From the NCBI GenBank assembly GCA_016286835.1, contig JAEEUD010000136.1:1-5460 (forward strand): a DNA stretch of 5,460 nt. The letters are read 5' to 3'. The notes under the pieces are model-generated. The model made no database searches. It saw only the letters and a program-made list of their open reading frames with translations, and had not been told where the DNA came from. This DNA is from Pyramidobacter sp. GTDB lineage: Bacteria; Synergistota; Synergistia; Synergistales; Dethiosulfovibrionaceae. Both the position numbers and the translations under genes were made by a program. Below, one piece after another: positions 1 to 5,372 of this stretch. The first letter of the stretch is position 1. Each line of letters starts with the position of its first letter.

Positions 1-974
1 GCGGCGCCGGCCTTTCCAGTGAACACCTTACAGCCGCGCCGAAGCAGTTCGAGAAAAACAACATTTTCGATCACGTGCCCCGTGTCGGCCCGTGAAGCTC
101 CCAAAAGAAACGCGCGCAGTCCCACATCGGCAGCGTAGTATTTGAAACCGCTGGCAAGACGCTGTTTCCCTTTCACGTCGTAGCGTTCCGCTTTATAAAA
201 CATGAAACTCGCCGACAGCGCTTTCAGATAGCTTTCGACTGTCGGAACGCTGATCTTGCGTCCGGCTGATGTCATCGCTCCAGCGATCTTCGACGACGAC
301 GTGATATTGCCGACGTTGTCGAACAGATACTCCGCAATGCTTTCAAGCATCGCCGGCGATCCGATGCCGCAGCGGGTCGTCACATCGCGGATCAGGATCG
401 TGTTGTACAGTCCCTCAAGGTAGGCCCGAACGTCCTGCGCGCGTTTCAGTTCGAGCGTTCCCGGGAACGAGCCGTTTTGCAGATAGTCACGGAACAGCCT
501 TGACCGGTCACCGTTCGGAAATGCGGAGACGTATTCCCGAAACGAGAGCGGCAGCATTTTGATCTCCACATAGCGGCCGGAGAGCAGCGTGGCCAGCTCG
601 CCCGAAAGCAGAAATGCGTTCGAGCCCGTCAGGTAGAGGTCGACGTTTTTCCTGGCATAGAGCCAGTCGGCAGCTTGTTCAAAATCGGCGACCTGTTGGA
701 TTTCGTCCAAAAAAACGTAGTTTTTGCGGACGGGCAGCAGTCGTGCGTTCACGTGTTCGTACAACGCTGCGGCTGTGCGCAGGCCGCGGTTGTCACCGTC
801 TTCAAGGTTGATGAAAACGATCTGCTCCTCGCCGACGCCGTGCGCCAGCAGCCAGTCGCGAAACAGCTCGAACAGCGTCGATTTTCCGCAACGGCGAATG
901 CCGGTGATGACTTTGATCAGATTTGTGTCTTTAAAGTTGATGAGGTCGTTTAAATATGTGTCCCGGGCGATCAC
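1..974 (-). CDS. AAA_14/DUF4143 family ATP-binding protein, C-terminus cut by window edge
   Basis: The minus strand is open from a GTG at 974 to the window edge, giving 324 residues; relatives run to about 380-430, so roughly 60-100 C-terminal residues are missing. Reading it: the start MIARDTYLNDLINF, Walker A GIRRCGKS at residues 25-32, Walker B YVFLDEIQ at 86-93, a sensor-like LTGSNAFLLS at 115-124, LLSGRY at 130-135, then YNTILIRDV at 190-198 leading into the DUF4143 part, and GHVIENVVFLELLRRG near 300-316. This order is typical of AAA_14/DUF4143 ATPases, which are widespread in bacteria and archaea and whose role is mostly unknown. The GTG is chosen because a TGA lies in frame six codons upstream, AAAGGG sits 10 bases before it, and the family usually begins just here. 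GC is visibly lower than in the neighbours (about 55-62% in sampled lines, against about 70% in the PLP enzyme gene), which hints at acquisition by transfer. The family call is firm; the function is unknown. Confidence 0.93.
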   Translation of the reverse strand, partial: MIARDTYLNDLINFKDTNLIKVITGIRRCGKSTLFELFRDWLLAHGVGEEQIVFINLEDGDNRGLRTAAALYEHVNARLLPVRKNYVFLDEIQQVADFEQAADWLYARKNVDLYLTGSNAFLLSGELATLLSGRYVEIKMLPLSFREYVSAFPNGDRSRLFRDYLQNGSFPGTLELKRAQDVRAYLEGLYNTILIRDVTTRCGIGSPAMLESIAEYLFDNVGNITSSSKIAGAMTSAGRKISVPTVESYLKALSASFMFYKAERYDVKGKQRLASGFKYYAADVGLRAFLLGASRADTGHVIENVVFLELLRRGCKVFTGKAGA

Positions 975-1011
975 GGAAAAGTCACCCTTTCATGTAAAAT
1001 TTCGTAAAAAT

Positions 1012-1040
1012 ATTTTAACGAATTTTCTTTTAAACGTCAA
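1012..1040 (-). promoter_or_regulatory. Sigma70-type promoter of the DUF4143 ATPase gene
   Basis: On the minus strand TTGACG (1040-1035) is followed by exactly 17 bases and then TAAAAT (1017-1012). This is 5/6 plus 5/6 to consensus at ideal spacing. Transcription would start near 1005, giving a leader of about 30 bases before the GTG at 974. The surrounding DNA is strongly AT-rich compared with the rest of the window. Confidence 0.75.
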
Positions 1041-1041
1041 A

Positions 1042-1061
1042 TCATAAAAATGATTTTATGA
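1042..1061. repeat. AT-rich inverted repeat next to the ATPase promoter (possible operator)
   Basis: TCATAAAA (1042-1049), a four-base spacer ATGA, and TTTTATGA (1054-1061) form perfect 8-bp arms. It abuts the upstream side of the -35 box at 1035-1040, a position suited to a dimeric DNA-binding protein. With no G+C-rich stem it makes a poor terminator, although its T-rich minus strand could assist the hairpin at 1069-1096. The regulatory role is inferred from position only. Confidence 0.45.
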
Positions 1062-1068
1062 AAATGTG

Positions 1069-1096
1069 CGCAGCGCGTTCATAATCTTCCGCTGCG
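1069..1096 (-). terminator. Possible weak terminator after the LysR gene
   Basis: Arms CGCAGCG (1069-1075) and CGCTGCG (1090-1096) pair perfectly over 7 bp with a 14-base loop, starting about 10 bases past the regulator stop codon. On the minus strand the stem is followed by CACATTTTC and further T-rich sequence. The T-tract is interrupted and the loop long, so this is only a tentative intrinsic terminator separating the regulator from the ATPase gene. Confidence 0.4.
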
Positions 1097-1105
1097 GCCC
1101 TTTGA

Positions 1106-2005
1106 TTAAGCCCCTTTCAGCGCGGCGTCGAGAGCGCTTTTCAGCTCGGTCAGGAATCCCTCGATCTGCGGAGTGAGGGCTTTGCCGGGATGGAGGATGA
1201 TCTGGACTTCCTGGGCGATGTCGAGGTCGGTCACGTTGAGCGCCTTGATCGAACCGCCGCGGAGCGGGGCGCTCAACGCGTAGCGCGGCAGTACGGTGAG
1301 GCAGTTCCCGCCGCGGGTCAGGCGCAGGGCCATGGCGGGGCTTTGCAGCCTGAGGAACACGCGGGGCGTGAACAGCCGGGAGGCGGCCTGCATGAACTGC
1401 GCGGTGTAGGAGGCGGTGTCCTCCATGAGGACGAATTCTTCGCTGCGAAGGTCGTTCAGACACAGCGCGCGCCGCCGTGCCAGCGGATGCGAAGAAGACG
1501 CGGCGACGGCGATCTTCGTCTCCGCGCTGTGCCACAGCCGCCATTCGCCGGGCGGCAGACGGTCGCCGACGACGCAGGCGAAGTCGATCAGGCCCTGCGC
1601 GAGCCGTTCTTTGAGGCTGGCTGTCCCATCGACGCTCAGTTCAACGTCCACGCGCGGAAAACGGCGGTGGAAAGCGGCAAGAGCCGGCTCGAAGATCAGC
1701 TCGAAGAGCGAATCGACCATGCCGGCGCGCAGCGTGCCGGTCAGTTCTTCGTCGGGGCGGAGGAGGTTTTTTACTCTCAGCGCGGCCGAAACGGCGTCCT
1801 GCGCGCGAGGCAGAAGCCGCTCGCCGTAACTGGTGAGGAAGACGCCGCGGCCGATGCGGTCGAACAGCGGCGCGCCGACTTCCTGTTCGAGTCGCGCGAT
1901 CTGGGCGCTGACGTTTGACTGCGAGTAGCCCAGCGCCCGCGCGGCGCGCGTGAAATTCCGCGTCGCGGCGACCTGCAGAAACGTTTCCAGAAGGCGAAGT
2001 TCCAT
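1106..2005 (-). CDS. LysR-family transcriptional regulator
   Basis: This 299-residue protein, the normal LysR-type length, is a DNA-binding regulator that acts as a dimer or tetramer and senses a small ligand. Residues 1-60 hold the winged helix-turn-helix: METRLLETF-like start (MELRLLETFLQVA), then NFTRAARALGYSQSNVSAQIARLE (the family signature, 17-40), followed by GAPLFDR and a linker helix to about residue 90. The rest, from about TGTLRAGMVDSL onward, is the two-lobed ligand-binding domain, with a typical distal segment (GGNCLTVLPRYAL). The start is the ATG at 2005, not the in-frame ATG at 2062: family members begin at MELR, and a predicted promoter (-10 at 2039-2034) lies between the two. 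A purine-rich AAAGGATGGGAT precedes it. It diverges from the PLP enzyme gene, so that gene is its likely target, with autoregulation from the shared gap. The ligand cannot be told from sequence. Confidence 0.95.
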   Translation of the reverse strand: MELRLLETFLQVAATRNFTRAARALGYSQSNVSAQIARLEQEVGAPLFDRIGRGVFLTSYGERLLPRAQDAVSAALRVKNLLRPDEELTGTLRAGMVDSLFELIFEPALAAFHRRFPRVDVELSVDGTASLKERLAQGLIDFACVVGDRLPPGEWRLWHSAETKIAVAASSSHPLARRRALCLNDLRSEEFVLMEDTASYTAQFMQAASRLFTPRVFLRLQSPAMALRLTRGGNCLTVLPRYALSAPLRGGSIKALNVTDLDIAQEVQIILHPGKALTPQIEGFLTELKSALDAALKGA

Positions 2006-2033
2006 GATCCGATCCCATCCTTTCGATGCCGCT

Positions 2034-2062
2034 ATTATGGCGTGATCGTCTTGAAAAATCAA
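2034..2062 (-). promoter_or_regulatory. Predicted promoter of the LysR gene
   Basis: On the minus strand TTGATT (2062-2057) and CATAAT (2039-2034) are separated by 17 bases, matching consensus at 4/6 and 5/6. Transcription would start near 2027, about 22 bases before the ATG at 2005. The -35 box lies inside the left arm of the inverted repeat at 2050-2085, so a regulator bound there would block it. That is the classic negative autoregulation arrangement of LysR-type genes. Confidence 0.6.
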
Positions 2063-2085
2063 TCACAATTTTTGATTGGTTCAAG
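2050..2085. promoter_or_regulatory. LysR-type operator: nested inverted repeat with ATC-N9-GAT box
   Basis: Outer arms CTTGAA (2050-2055) and TTCAAG (2080-2085) and inner arms AATCAA (2057-2062) and TTGATT (2072-2077) make an imperfect dyad of 12 bp per side, with one arm a base longer. Within it ATC (2062-2064), nine bases, and GAT (2074-2076) match the T-N11-A LysR box in its ATC-N9-GAT form. The box is centred at 2069, about 65 bases before the predicted start of the divergent enzyme gene, the usual place for the LysR recognition site. TTCA-AGC-TGAA (2080-2090) next to it may serve as the second, activation half. Confidence 0.65.
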
Positions 2086-2098
2086 CTGAAATTTGCGT

Positions 2099-2127
2099 TT
2101 TACAGATTGAACGGCATCGTGTATGCT
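2099..2127 (+). promoter_or_regulatory. Predicted promoter of the PLP enzyme gene
   Basis: TTTACA (2099-2104), 17 bases, and TATGCT (2122-2127) match consensus at 5/6 and 4/6. A start near 2134 leaves a 35-base leader with AAAGGCGGA before the ATG at 2169. The weak -10 and the upstream LysR box fit a promoter that needs activation. Confidence 0.55.
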
Positions 2128-2168
2128 TGTTCCAGTCTCAAATCCTTTTCGCGAAAGGCGGAACGAAC

Positions 2169-3356
2169 ATGGAAAACAAATCCCTCAGCCTCAACACGAT
2201 CGCCGTGCACGGCGGTTCACGCCGCGACGACTGCTTCGGCGCGATCAACGAGCCGATCTACATGACGAGCAACTACCGCATCCCCACCGACGGCACGCCC
2301 GTGGACTGGAGCGGCACGAACAGCAACATCTATCAGCGCAACCGCAATCCCAATCAGATGGTGCTTCAGGACAAGCTCTGCGCGCTCACCGGCGCGGAGG
2401 ACTGCGCGGTGTTCGGCAGCGGCGTGGCGGCGCTGATGAGCGTGTTCACCACGTTCTTGAACACCGGCGATCACGCGATCATCAGCGAAGTGTGCTACAG
2501 CGCCACGAATCTGCAGTTCCGCGAGTATCTGCCCAAGAAATACAAGATCGAGGTGACGTTCGTCGACATCACCGACACGGAGGCCGTGCGCCGCGCGATC
2601 CGTCCCAACACGAAGCTGATCCACGCCGAGACGCCCGGCAACCCGACGACGGGCATCGCCGACCTGCCCGAACTGGCCAAGATCGCGCACGAAGCGGGCG
2701 CGCTGCTGTCCGTCGACGCGACGTTCGCCGGGCCGATCTGCCTGTTCCCGCTCAAGCTGGGCGCCGATCTTGAGATCCACAGCATGACCAAGTACATCAA
2801 CGGCCACGGCGACTCGCTCGGCGGCTGCGTGATGGGACGGCGCGAGTTGCTGGCAAAGGTCAAGGAAGAGGCGATGGTCAACTACGGCGGCATCCTCAGC
2901 CCGTTCAACGCCTGGCTGGTGGCGCGCGGACTTTCGACCGTGCCGCTGCGCATGGTGCAGCACTGCAAGGCGGCGCAGGCGGTGGCCGAGTTCCTTGAAA
3001 GCGATCCGCGCGTGCGCTTCATCTGGTACCCCGGCCTGAAGAGCCATCCCCAGCATGACCGCGCCGTCAAATACATGCACGGCGGCTTCTCCGGCATGAT
3101 CGCGTTCGATATCAACGGCGGCGACGACGTGCACCAGAAGTTCCTCGACAGCCTGAAACTGATCACGCACGCCGTCTCGCTCGGCGACATCGAAAGCCTG
3201 ATCGTGTACTACGACAGAAACAGCGACAAGCTGCCGCACTATCCGCCCATCTACCGCGAGGGCTTCTTCCGCTTCAGCATCGGCCTGGAAGACCCCGCCG
3301 ACCTGATCGCCGACCTTGCCGCCGCGCTCGATGCCAGCGGCGCGCCGAAAAAATAA
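2169..3356 (+). CDS. PLP-dependent Cys/Met metabolism (trans-sulfuration) family enzyme, substrate uncertain
   Basis: This 395-residue protein has the usual length of cystathionine gamma-synthase/lyase, methionine gamma-lyase and O-acylhomoserine sulfhydrylase, which catalyse PLP-dependent beta/gamma elimination or replacement on sulfur amino acids in the cytoplasm, usually as tetramers. Visible landmarks: IYQR (Y55, R57, phosphate contacts from the partner subunit), GSGVAAL at 83-89, Y110 in CYSAT (ring stacking), ETPGNPT at 154-160, D183 in VDATFA (pyridine nitrogen), HSMTKYINGHGD with Schiff-base K208, SLGDIESL at 337-344, and R368 in FRFSIGLED (carboxylate). Oddities: the common DNTFA is DATFA; the Tyr-Gly-Cys of methionine gamma-lyase is Tyr-Ser-Ala; and the usual HPxSMTH loop is replaced by YYDRNSDKLPHYPP. 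A specific reaction is therefore not assigned. The start at 2169 has AAAGGCGGA upstream; the in-frame ATG at 2076 lies upstream of the predicted promoter. It is probably controlled by the divergent LysR protein and ends at a strong terminator. Confidence 0.93.
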   Translation: MENKSLSLNTIAVHGGSRRDDCFGAINEPIYMTSNYRIPTDGTPVDWSGTNSNIYQRNRNPNQMVLQDKLCALTGAEDCAVFGSGVAALMSVFTTFLNTGDHAIISEVCYSATNLQFREYLPKKYKIEVTFVDITDTEAVRRAIRPNTKLIHAETPGNPTTGIADLPELAKIAHEAGALLSVDATFAGPICLFPLKLGADLEIHSMTKYINGHGDSLGGCVMGRRELLAKVKEEAMVNYGGILSPFNAWLVARGLSTVPLRMVQHCKAAQAVAEFLESDPRVRFIWYPGLKSHPQHDRAVKYMHGGFSGMIAFDINGGDDVHQKFLDSLKLITHAVSLGDIESLIVYYDRNSDKLPHYPPIYREGFFRFSIGLEDPADLIADLAAALDASGAPKK

Positions 3357-3372
3357 CGTTTCAGAGGATGCG

Positions 3373-3424
3373 GACCGCCCCGCGATAGCCGTTCAGCCGG
3401 CCTTCGCGGGGCGGTCTTTGTGTT
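3373..3424 (+). terminator. Intrinsic terminator after the PLP enzyme gene
   Basis: Arms GACCGCCCCGCGA (3373-3385) and TCGCGGGGCGGTC (3404-3416) pair perfectly over 13 bp, followed on the plus strand by TTTGTGTT. It starts 16 bases after the stop codon. The minus strand has no T-tract after the stem, so it serves mainly the plus-strand gene; its tail touches the stop codon of the convergent ACT gene. Confidence 0.88.
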
Positions 3425-3791
3425 ACCGTGCGATCTCGTATCCCGCGTGAGCGAGGACGGTCAGCGCCTTTTCGAACTGAGCGGCCTTGACAAGGATGTA
3501 ATCGGTGTTGTAGGTGGACACGGCGAAGATGCCGACGCCGTTTTCTGCCAGGAGCGTTGTGATCTTCGAGAGGATGCCGATCAGCGAGAAGTCGAGCACG
3601 CCTTGGATACGAAAAGCCTTCCAGCCGTCGTCGCGCGCGGTCGTATGCATGGGGACGCGCGACGTTTCGCAGACGAGAGAGATTTCTTCGTCCGTTTTGC
3701 CGATGAAATAAAAATCCTGCGAAAGATCGAGCTGCGAGACGTCGGCGAGCTTGCAGACGGAAAGGTCGGGATCAAGCGGTTTGATGACCAT
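3423..3791 (-). CDS. Small ACT-domain protein (COG3603-like, ACT_7)
   Basis: This 122-residue protein consists of two small ACT-like halves. The N-terminal half reads LSVCKL at 10-15, then FYFIGKTDEEISLVC at 27-41. The C-terminal half is the clear ACT_7 signature: DGWKAFRIQG at 55-64, LDFSLIGILSKITTLLAENG at 66-85, and IFAVSTYNTDYILV at 88-101. ACT domains bind amino acids as allosteric ligands; this stand-alone family resembles the ACT modules of CASTOR amino-acid sensors, but its bacterial partner is unknown. The start at 3791 is chosen because GGAGG lies 10 bases upstream and a perfect extended -10 lies just before that. The reading frame stays open further upstream, but that part runs antisense through the DUF1934 gene. 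It stands alone, convergent with the PLP enzyme gene and divergent from the DUF1934 gene. A link to sulfur amino acids through its neighbour is possible but not shown. Confidence 0.92.
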   Translation of the reverse strand: MVIKPLDPDLSVCKLADVSQLDLSQDFYFIGKTDEEISLVCETSRVPMHTTARDDGWKAFRIQGVLDFSLIGILSKITTLLAENGVGIFAVSTYNTDYILVKAAQFEKALTVLAHAGYEIAR

Positions 3792-3825
3792 GACGTGAAT
3801 ACCTCCGAAATATGAGTTTATCGTC

Positions 3826-3834
3826 ATTATAGCA
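3826..3834 (-). promoter_or_regulatory. Extended -10 promoter of the ACT-domain gene
   Basis: The minus strand reads TGCTATAAT, a perfect TATAAT (3831-3826) with the TGn extension (3834-3832). No good -35 box is seen at 16-18 bases, which extended -10 promoters do not need. The expected start is near 3819, about 28 bases before the ATG at 3791, with GGAGG in between. Confidence 0.7.
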
Positions 3835-3853
3835 AATCTCCCTGTCGGGCGTA

Positions 3854-3862
3854 TGGTACAAT
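3854..3862 (+). promoter_or_regulatory. Extended -10 promoter of the DUF1934 gene
   Basis: TGGTACAAT gives a 5/6 -10 box (3857-3862) with the TGn extension and no clear -35. Transcription would begin near 3869, leaving a leader of only about 16 bases that contains GGGGAG. It lies about 25 bases from the oppositely oriented ACT-gene promoter, so the two polymerases would compete for the same DNA. Confidence 0.5.
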
Positions 3863-3884
3863 GATCAACGGGGAGATGAGGCTC

Positions 3885-4307
3885 ATGGAACGACTTCAAA
3901 AGGAAAAGGACGTCAAAGTCCGCATCACGACGACGACGGACGGCGAGACGTTCATCACCGAAGGCGCGGGGGAGTACGCGCACGACGACGAGGCGCACTA
4001 CGTCGCCTATACCGAGCGCGACGAACACGGCTCGGTCACCCGGAGCGGCCTGCACATCGGGCGTGAAAAGCTGCTGCTGCACCGCGACGGCGCTGTGAAC
4101 ATGAAAATGTTGTTCGACCCGCTCGCGACGACGCGCGCGGATTACAGCACGGCCGGATTTGCCACGCAGTTTGCCGTGCGCACGCGGCAGTACGACGTGT
4201 TTTTTGACGAAAAGGTCATCACGATCGACCTGCGTTATGTTCTGGCGCAGGACAACGACGATCCGGGAACGGATTTTACGCTGAAGATCGAGATCAGTGA
4301 CGCGTAA
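3885..4307 (+). CDS. DUF1934 domain protein (YwiB-like, predicted beta-barrel)
   Basis: This 140-residue protein matches DUF1934, a small calycin-like beta-barrel family of unknown function known from B. subtilis YwiB. The features seen are alternating beta-strand patterns (VKVRITTTTDGE, EAHYVAYTERDE), the LHIGREKLLLHRDGAVNMKM segment around residues 55-75, and the C-terminal strands VITIDLRYVLAQ and FTLKIEIS. There is no signal peptide or membrane segment, so it is cytoplasmic. The ATG at 3885 is preferred over in-frame ATGs at 3861 and 3876: GGGGAG (3870-3875) stands 9 bases before it, and the predicted transcription start lies after 3861. The N-terminus is charged (MERLQKEKD). It is single, convergent with hypE, and the two share a terminator. 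Family call from memory of the pattern; no specific role can be given. Confidence 0.85.
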   Translation: MERLQKEKDVKVRITTTTDGETFITEGAGEYAHDDEAHYVAYTERDEHGSVTRSGLHIGREKLLLHRDGAVNMKMLFDPLATTRADYSTAGFATQFAVRTRQYDVFFDEKVITIDLRYVLAQDNDDPGTDFTLKIEISDA

Positions 4308-4316
4308 CGTGCATGA

Positions 4317-4369
4317 AAAAACAGCGGCGGAAGTTTGGGAATAATCCCAGATCTTCCGTCGCTGTTTTT
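4317..4369. terminator. Bidirectional terminator between the DUF1934 gene and hypE
   Basis: Arms AAAAACAGCGGCGGAAG (4317-4333) and CTTCCGTCGCTGTTTTT (4353-4369) pair over 17 bp with a single G-T wobble, and the tip is extended by TGGGA (4336-4340) and TCCCA (4345-4349) around an ATAA loop. T-tracts follow the GC-rich stem on both strands. It lies 9 bases after the plus-strand stop and 7 bases after the hypE stop on the minus strand, so it ends both convergent transcripts. Confidence 0.93.
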
Positions 4370-4376
4370 GTTGGGT

Positions 4377-5372
4377 TCAGCAGATCCTCGGCAAAATCTC
4401 GCCGATGGGCATATCGACGATCCTGGTGCCGCCGAGCGTCGTTTTCATGCCGACGAGGCCGCCGTGATCGGCGGTGACGTGTCCGATGAGCGCGGCTCCG
4501 CGTCCGTTCGGGTGGGCGTGCAGACGCTCCAGAACGGCGTCGGTCTCTTCGGGGGCGCACGCGATCAGGGCGCAGCCTTCGCTGGCCAGATAGAGCGGAT
4601 CGAAGCCGAGGATGTCGCAGATGGCCGTCACCGACGGGTGCAGCGCGATCTTTTCTTCTTCGATCTCCATGCCCAGTCCCGTGTGCTCCGCCCATTCGCA
4701 GAGCACGGTGCCGAGGCCGCCGCGCGTGCAGTCGCGCATACAGTGGAGGCCTGCGAGCGGCAGGAGCGGCTCCAGAAGCGGCCACAGCGGCGCGCAGTCG
4801 CTTTCCAGCCCGCCCAGGTCGAGCCCGTAGCGCAGCGCGGCGATGACCGTGCCGTGCCGCCCGGGCGAAGTGGTGAGGATCAGGCTGTCGCCGTCGCGCA
4901 GACGGTCCATGCCGAGCGGCTTGGGAGTGACGGAGTGCCCCAGCGCGGTGACGTTGAAAAAAACGCCTTCGGCCGCGCCTTTGGGCACGACTTTCGTGTC
5001 GCCGGCGGCGAGCGTGACGCCGAGCTCAGCGCACGTGCGCGCGGCCGACTGCACGAGGCGGTGCAGCTCCTCCCGGGGCAGGCCTTCTTCGATGATCATG
5101 CCCATCGTCAGCCACTGCGGGCGCACGCCGCGCACGGCGAGGTCGTTGGTGGAGCCGCAGATCGAAAGATGCCCCATGTCGCCGCCGGGGAAAAATCGCG
5201 GCGAGACCGTGAAGCCGTCGGTGGTGACGGCCAGATTCCCCTCGACGAACGTGCAGTCCTCGCAGCCGTCCTTTTGTCCGTTCTGCGCGCCGAAATTGTC
5301 GATGATGCCGGCGATGAGCTGCGCGGTCAGACGGCCGCCGCTGCCTTCGCCGAGCGTGATGTTTTCGTTCAT
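4377..5372 (-). CDS. hypE: HypE, carbamoyl dehydratase for [NiFe] hydrogenase maturation
   Basis: HypE takes a carbamoyl group from HypF onto its C-terminal cysteine, dehydrates it with ATP to a thiocyanate, and hands the cyanide to the HypC-HypD iron complex. This 331-residue protein (usual length about 330-350) has the AIRS/PurM-like layout: EGSGGRL at 9-15, TTDGFTV at 50-56, FFPGGDMGHL at 60-69, NDLAVRGVRP at 76-85, GDTKVVP at 124-130, CMRDCTRGGLG at 211-221, FDPLYLASEGC at 257-267, and the terminal PRIC with C331. That tail separates HypE from the related SelD, ThiL and PurM. The start at 5372 has AGGAGG six bases upstream and overlaps the hypD stop; a longer frame from 5405 would run into hypD. 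Oddities: Glu9 stands where His is common in HypE, and a GCEDC motif (C37, C40) lies near the N-terminus. It is translationally coupled to hypD and is the last gene of its operon here. Confidence 0.97.
   Translation of the reverse strand: MNENITLGEGSGGRLTAQLIAGIIDNFGAQNGQKDGCEDCTFVEGNLAVTTDGFTVSPRFFPGGDMGHLSICGSTNDLAVRGVRPQWLTMGMIIEEGLPREELHRLVQSAARTCAELGVTLAAGDTKVVPKGAAEGVFFNVTALGHSVTPKPLGMDRLRDGDSLILTTSPGRHGTVIAALRYGLDLGGLESDCAPLWPLLEPLLPLAGLHCMRDCTRGGLGTVLCEWAEHTGLGMEIEEEKIALHPSVTAICDILGFDPLYLASEGCALIACAPEETDAVLERLHAHPNGRGAALIGHVTADHGGLVGMKTTLGGTRIVDMPIGEILPRIC

Noticed and set aside
982..993. Tiny upstream reading frame (Met-Lys-Gly-stop) in the ATPase leader
   Set aside because: It overlaps the ribosome-binding site of the GTG start and has no Shine-Dalgarno of its own; most likely chance.
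675..1047. Plus-strand open frames opposite the start of the ATPase gene
   Set aside because: They overlap the Walker A and B coding region of the minus-strand ATPase, and their translations show no motif.
1190..1918. Plus-strand open frame opposite the LysR gene (242 codons)
   Set aside because: Composition is typical of an antisense shadow, and no ribosome-binding site or family pattern is seen.
2217..3239. Long open frame on the minus strand opposite the PLP enzyme gene (340 codons)
   Set aside because: It is a mirror of a GC-rich coding gene; the translation is low-complexity (rich in Ala, Val, Arg, His) with no family motif, while the plus strand has clear catalytic residues.
3792..4082. 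97-codon upstream extension of the ACT-domain reading frame
   Set aside because: It runs antisense through the DUF1934 gene, looks non-conserved, and lies upstream of the perfect extended -10 and GGAGG that fit the start at 3791.
4377..5372. SelD (selenide, water dikinase) as an alternative for the hypE gene
   Set aside because: Both share the AIRS-like fold, but the terminal Pro-Arg-Ile-Cys, GDTKVVP and DCTRGGLG patterns, and the adjoining hypD end, identify HypE.
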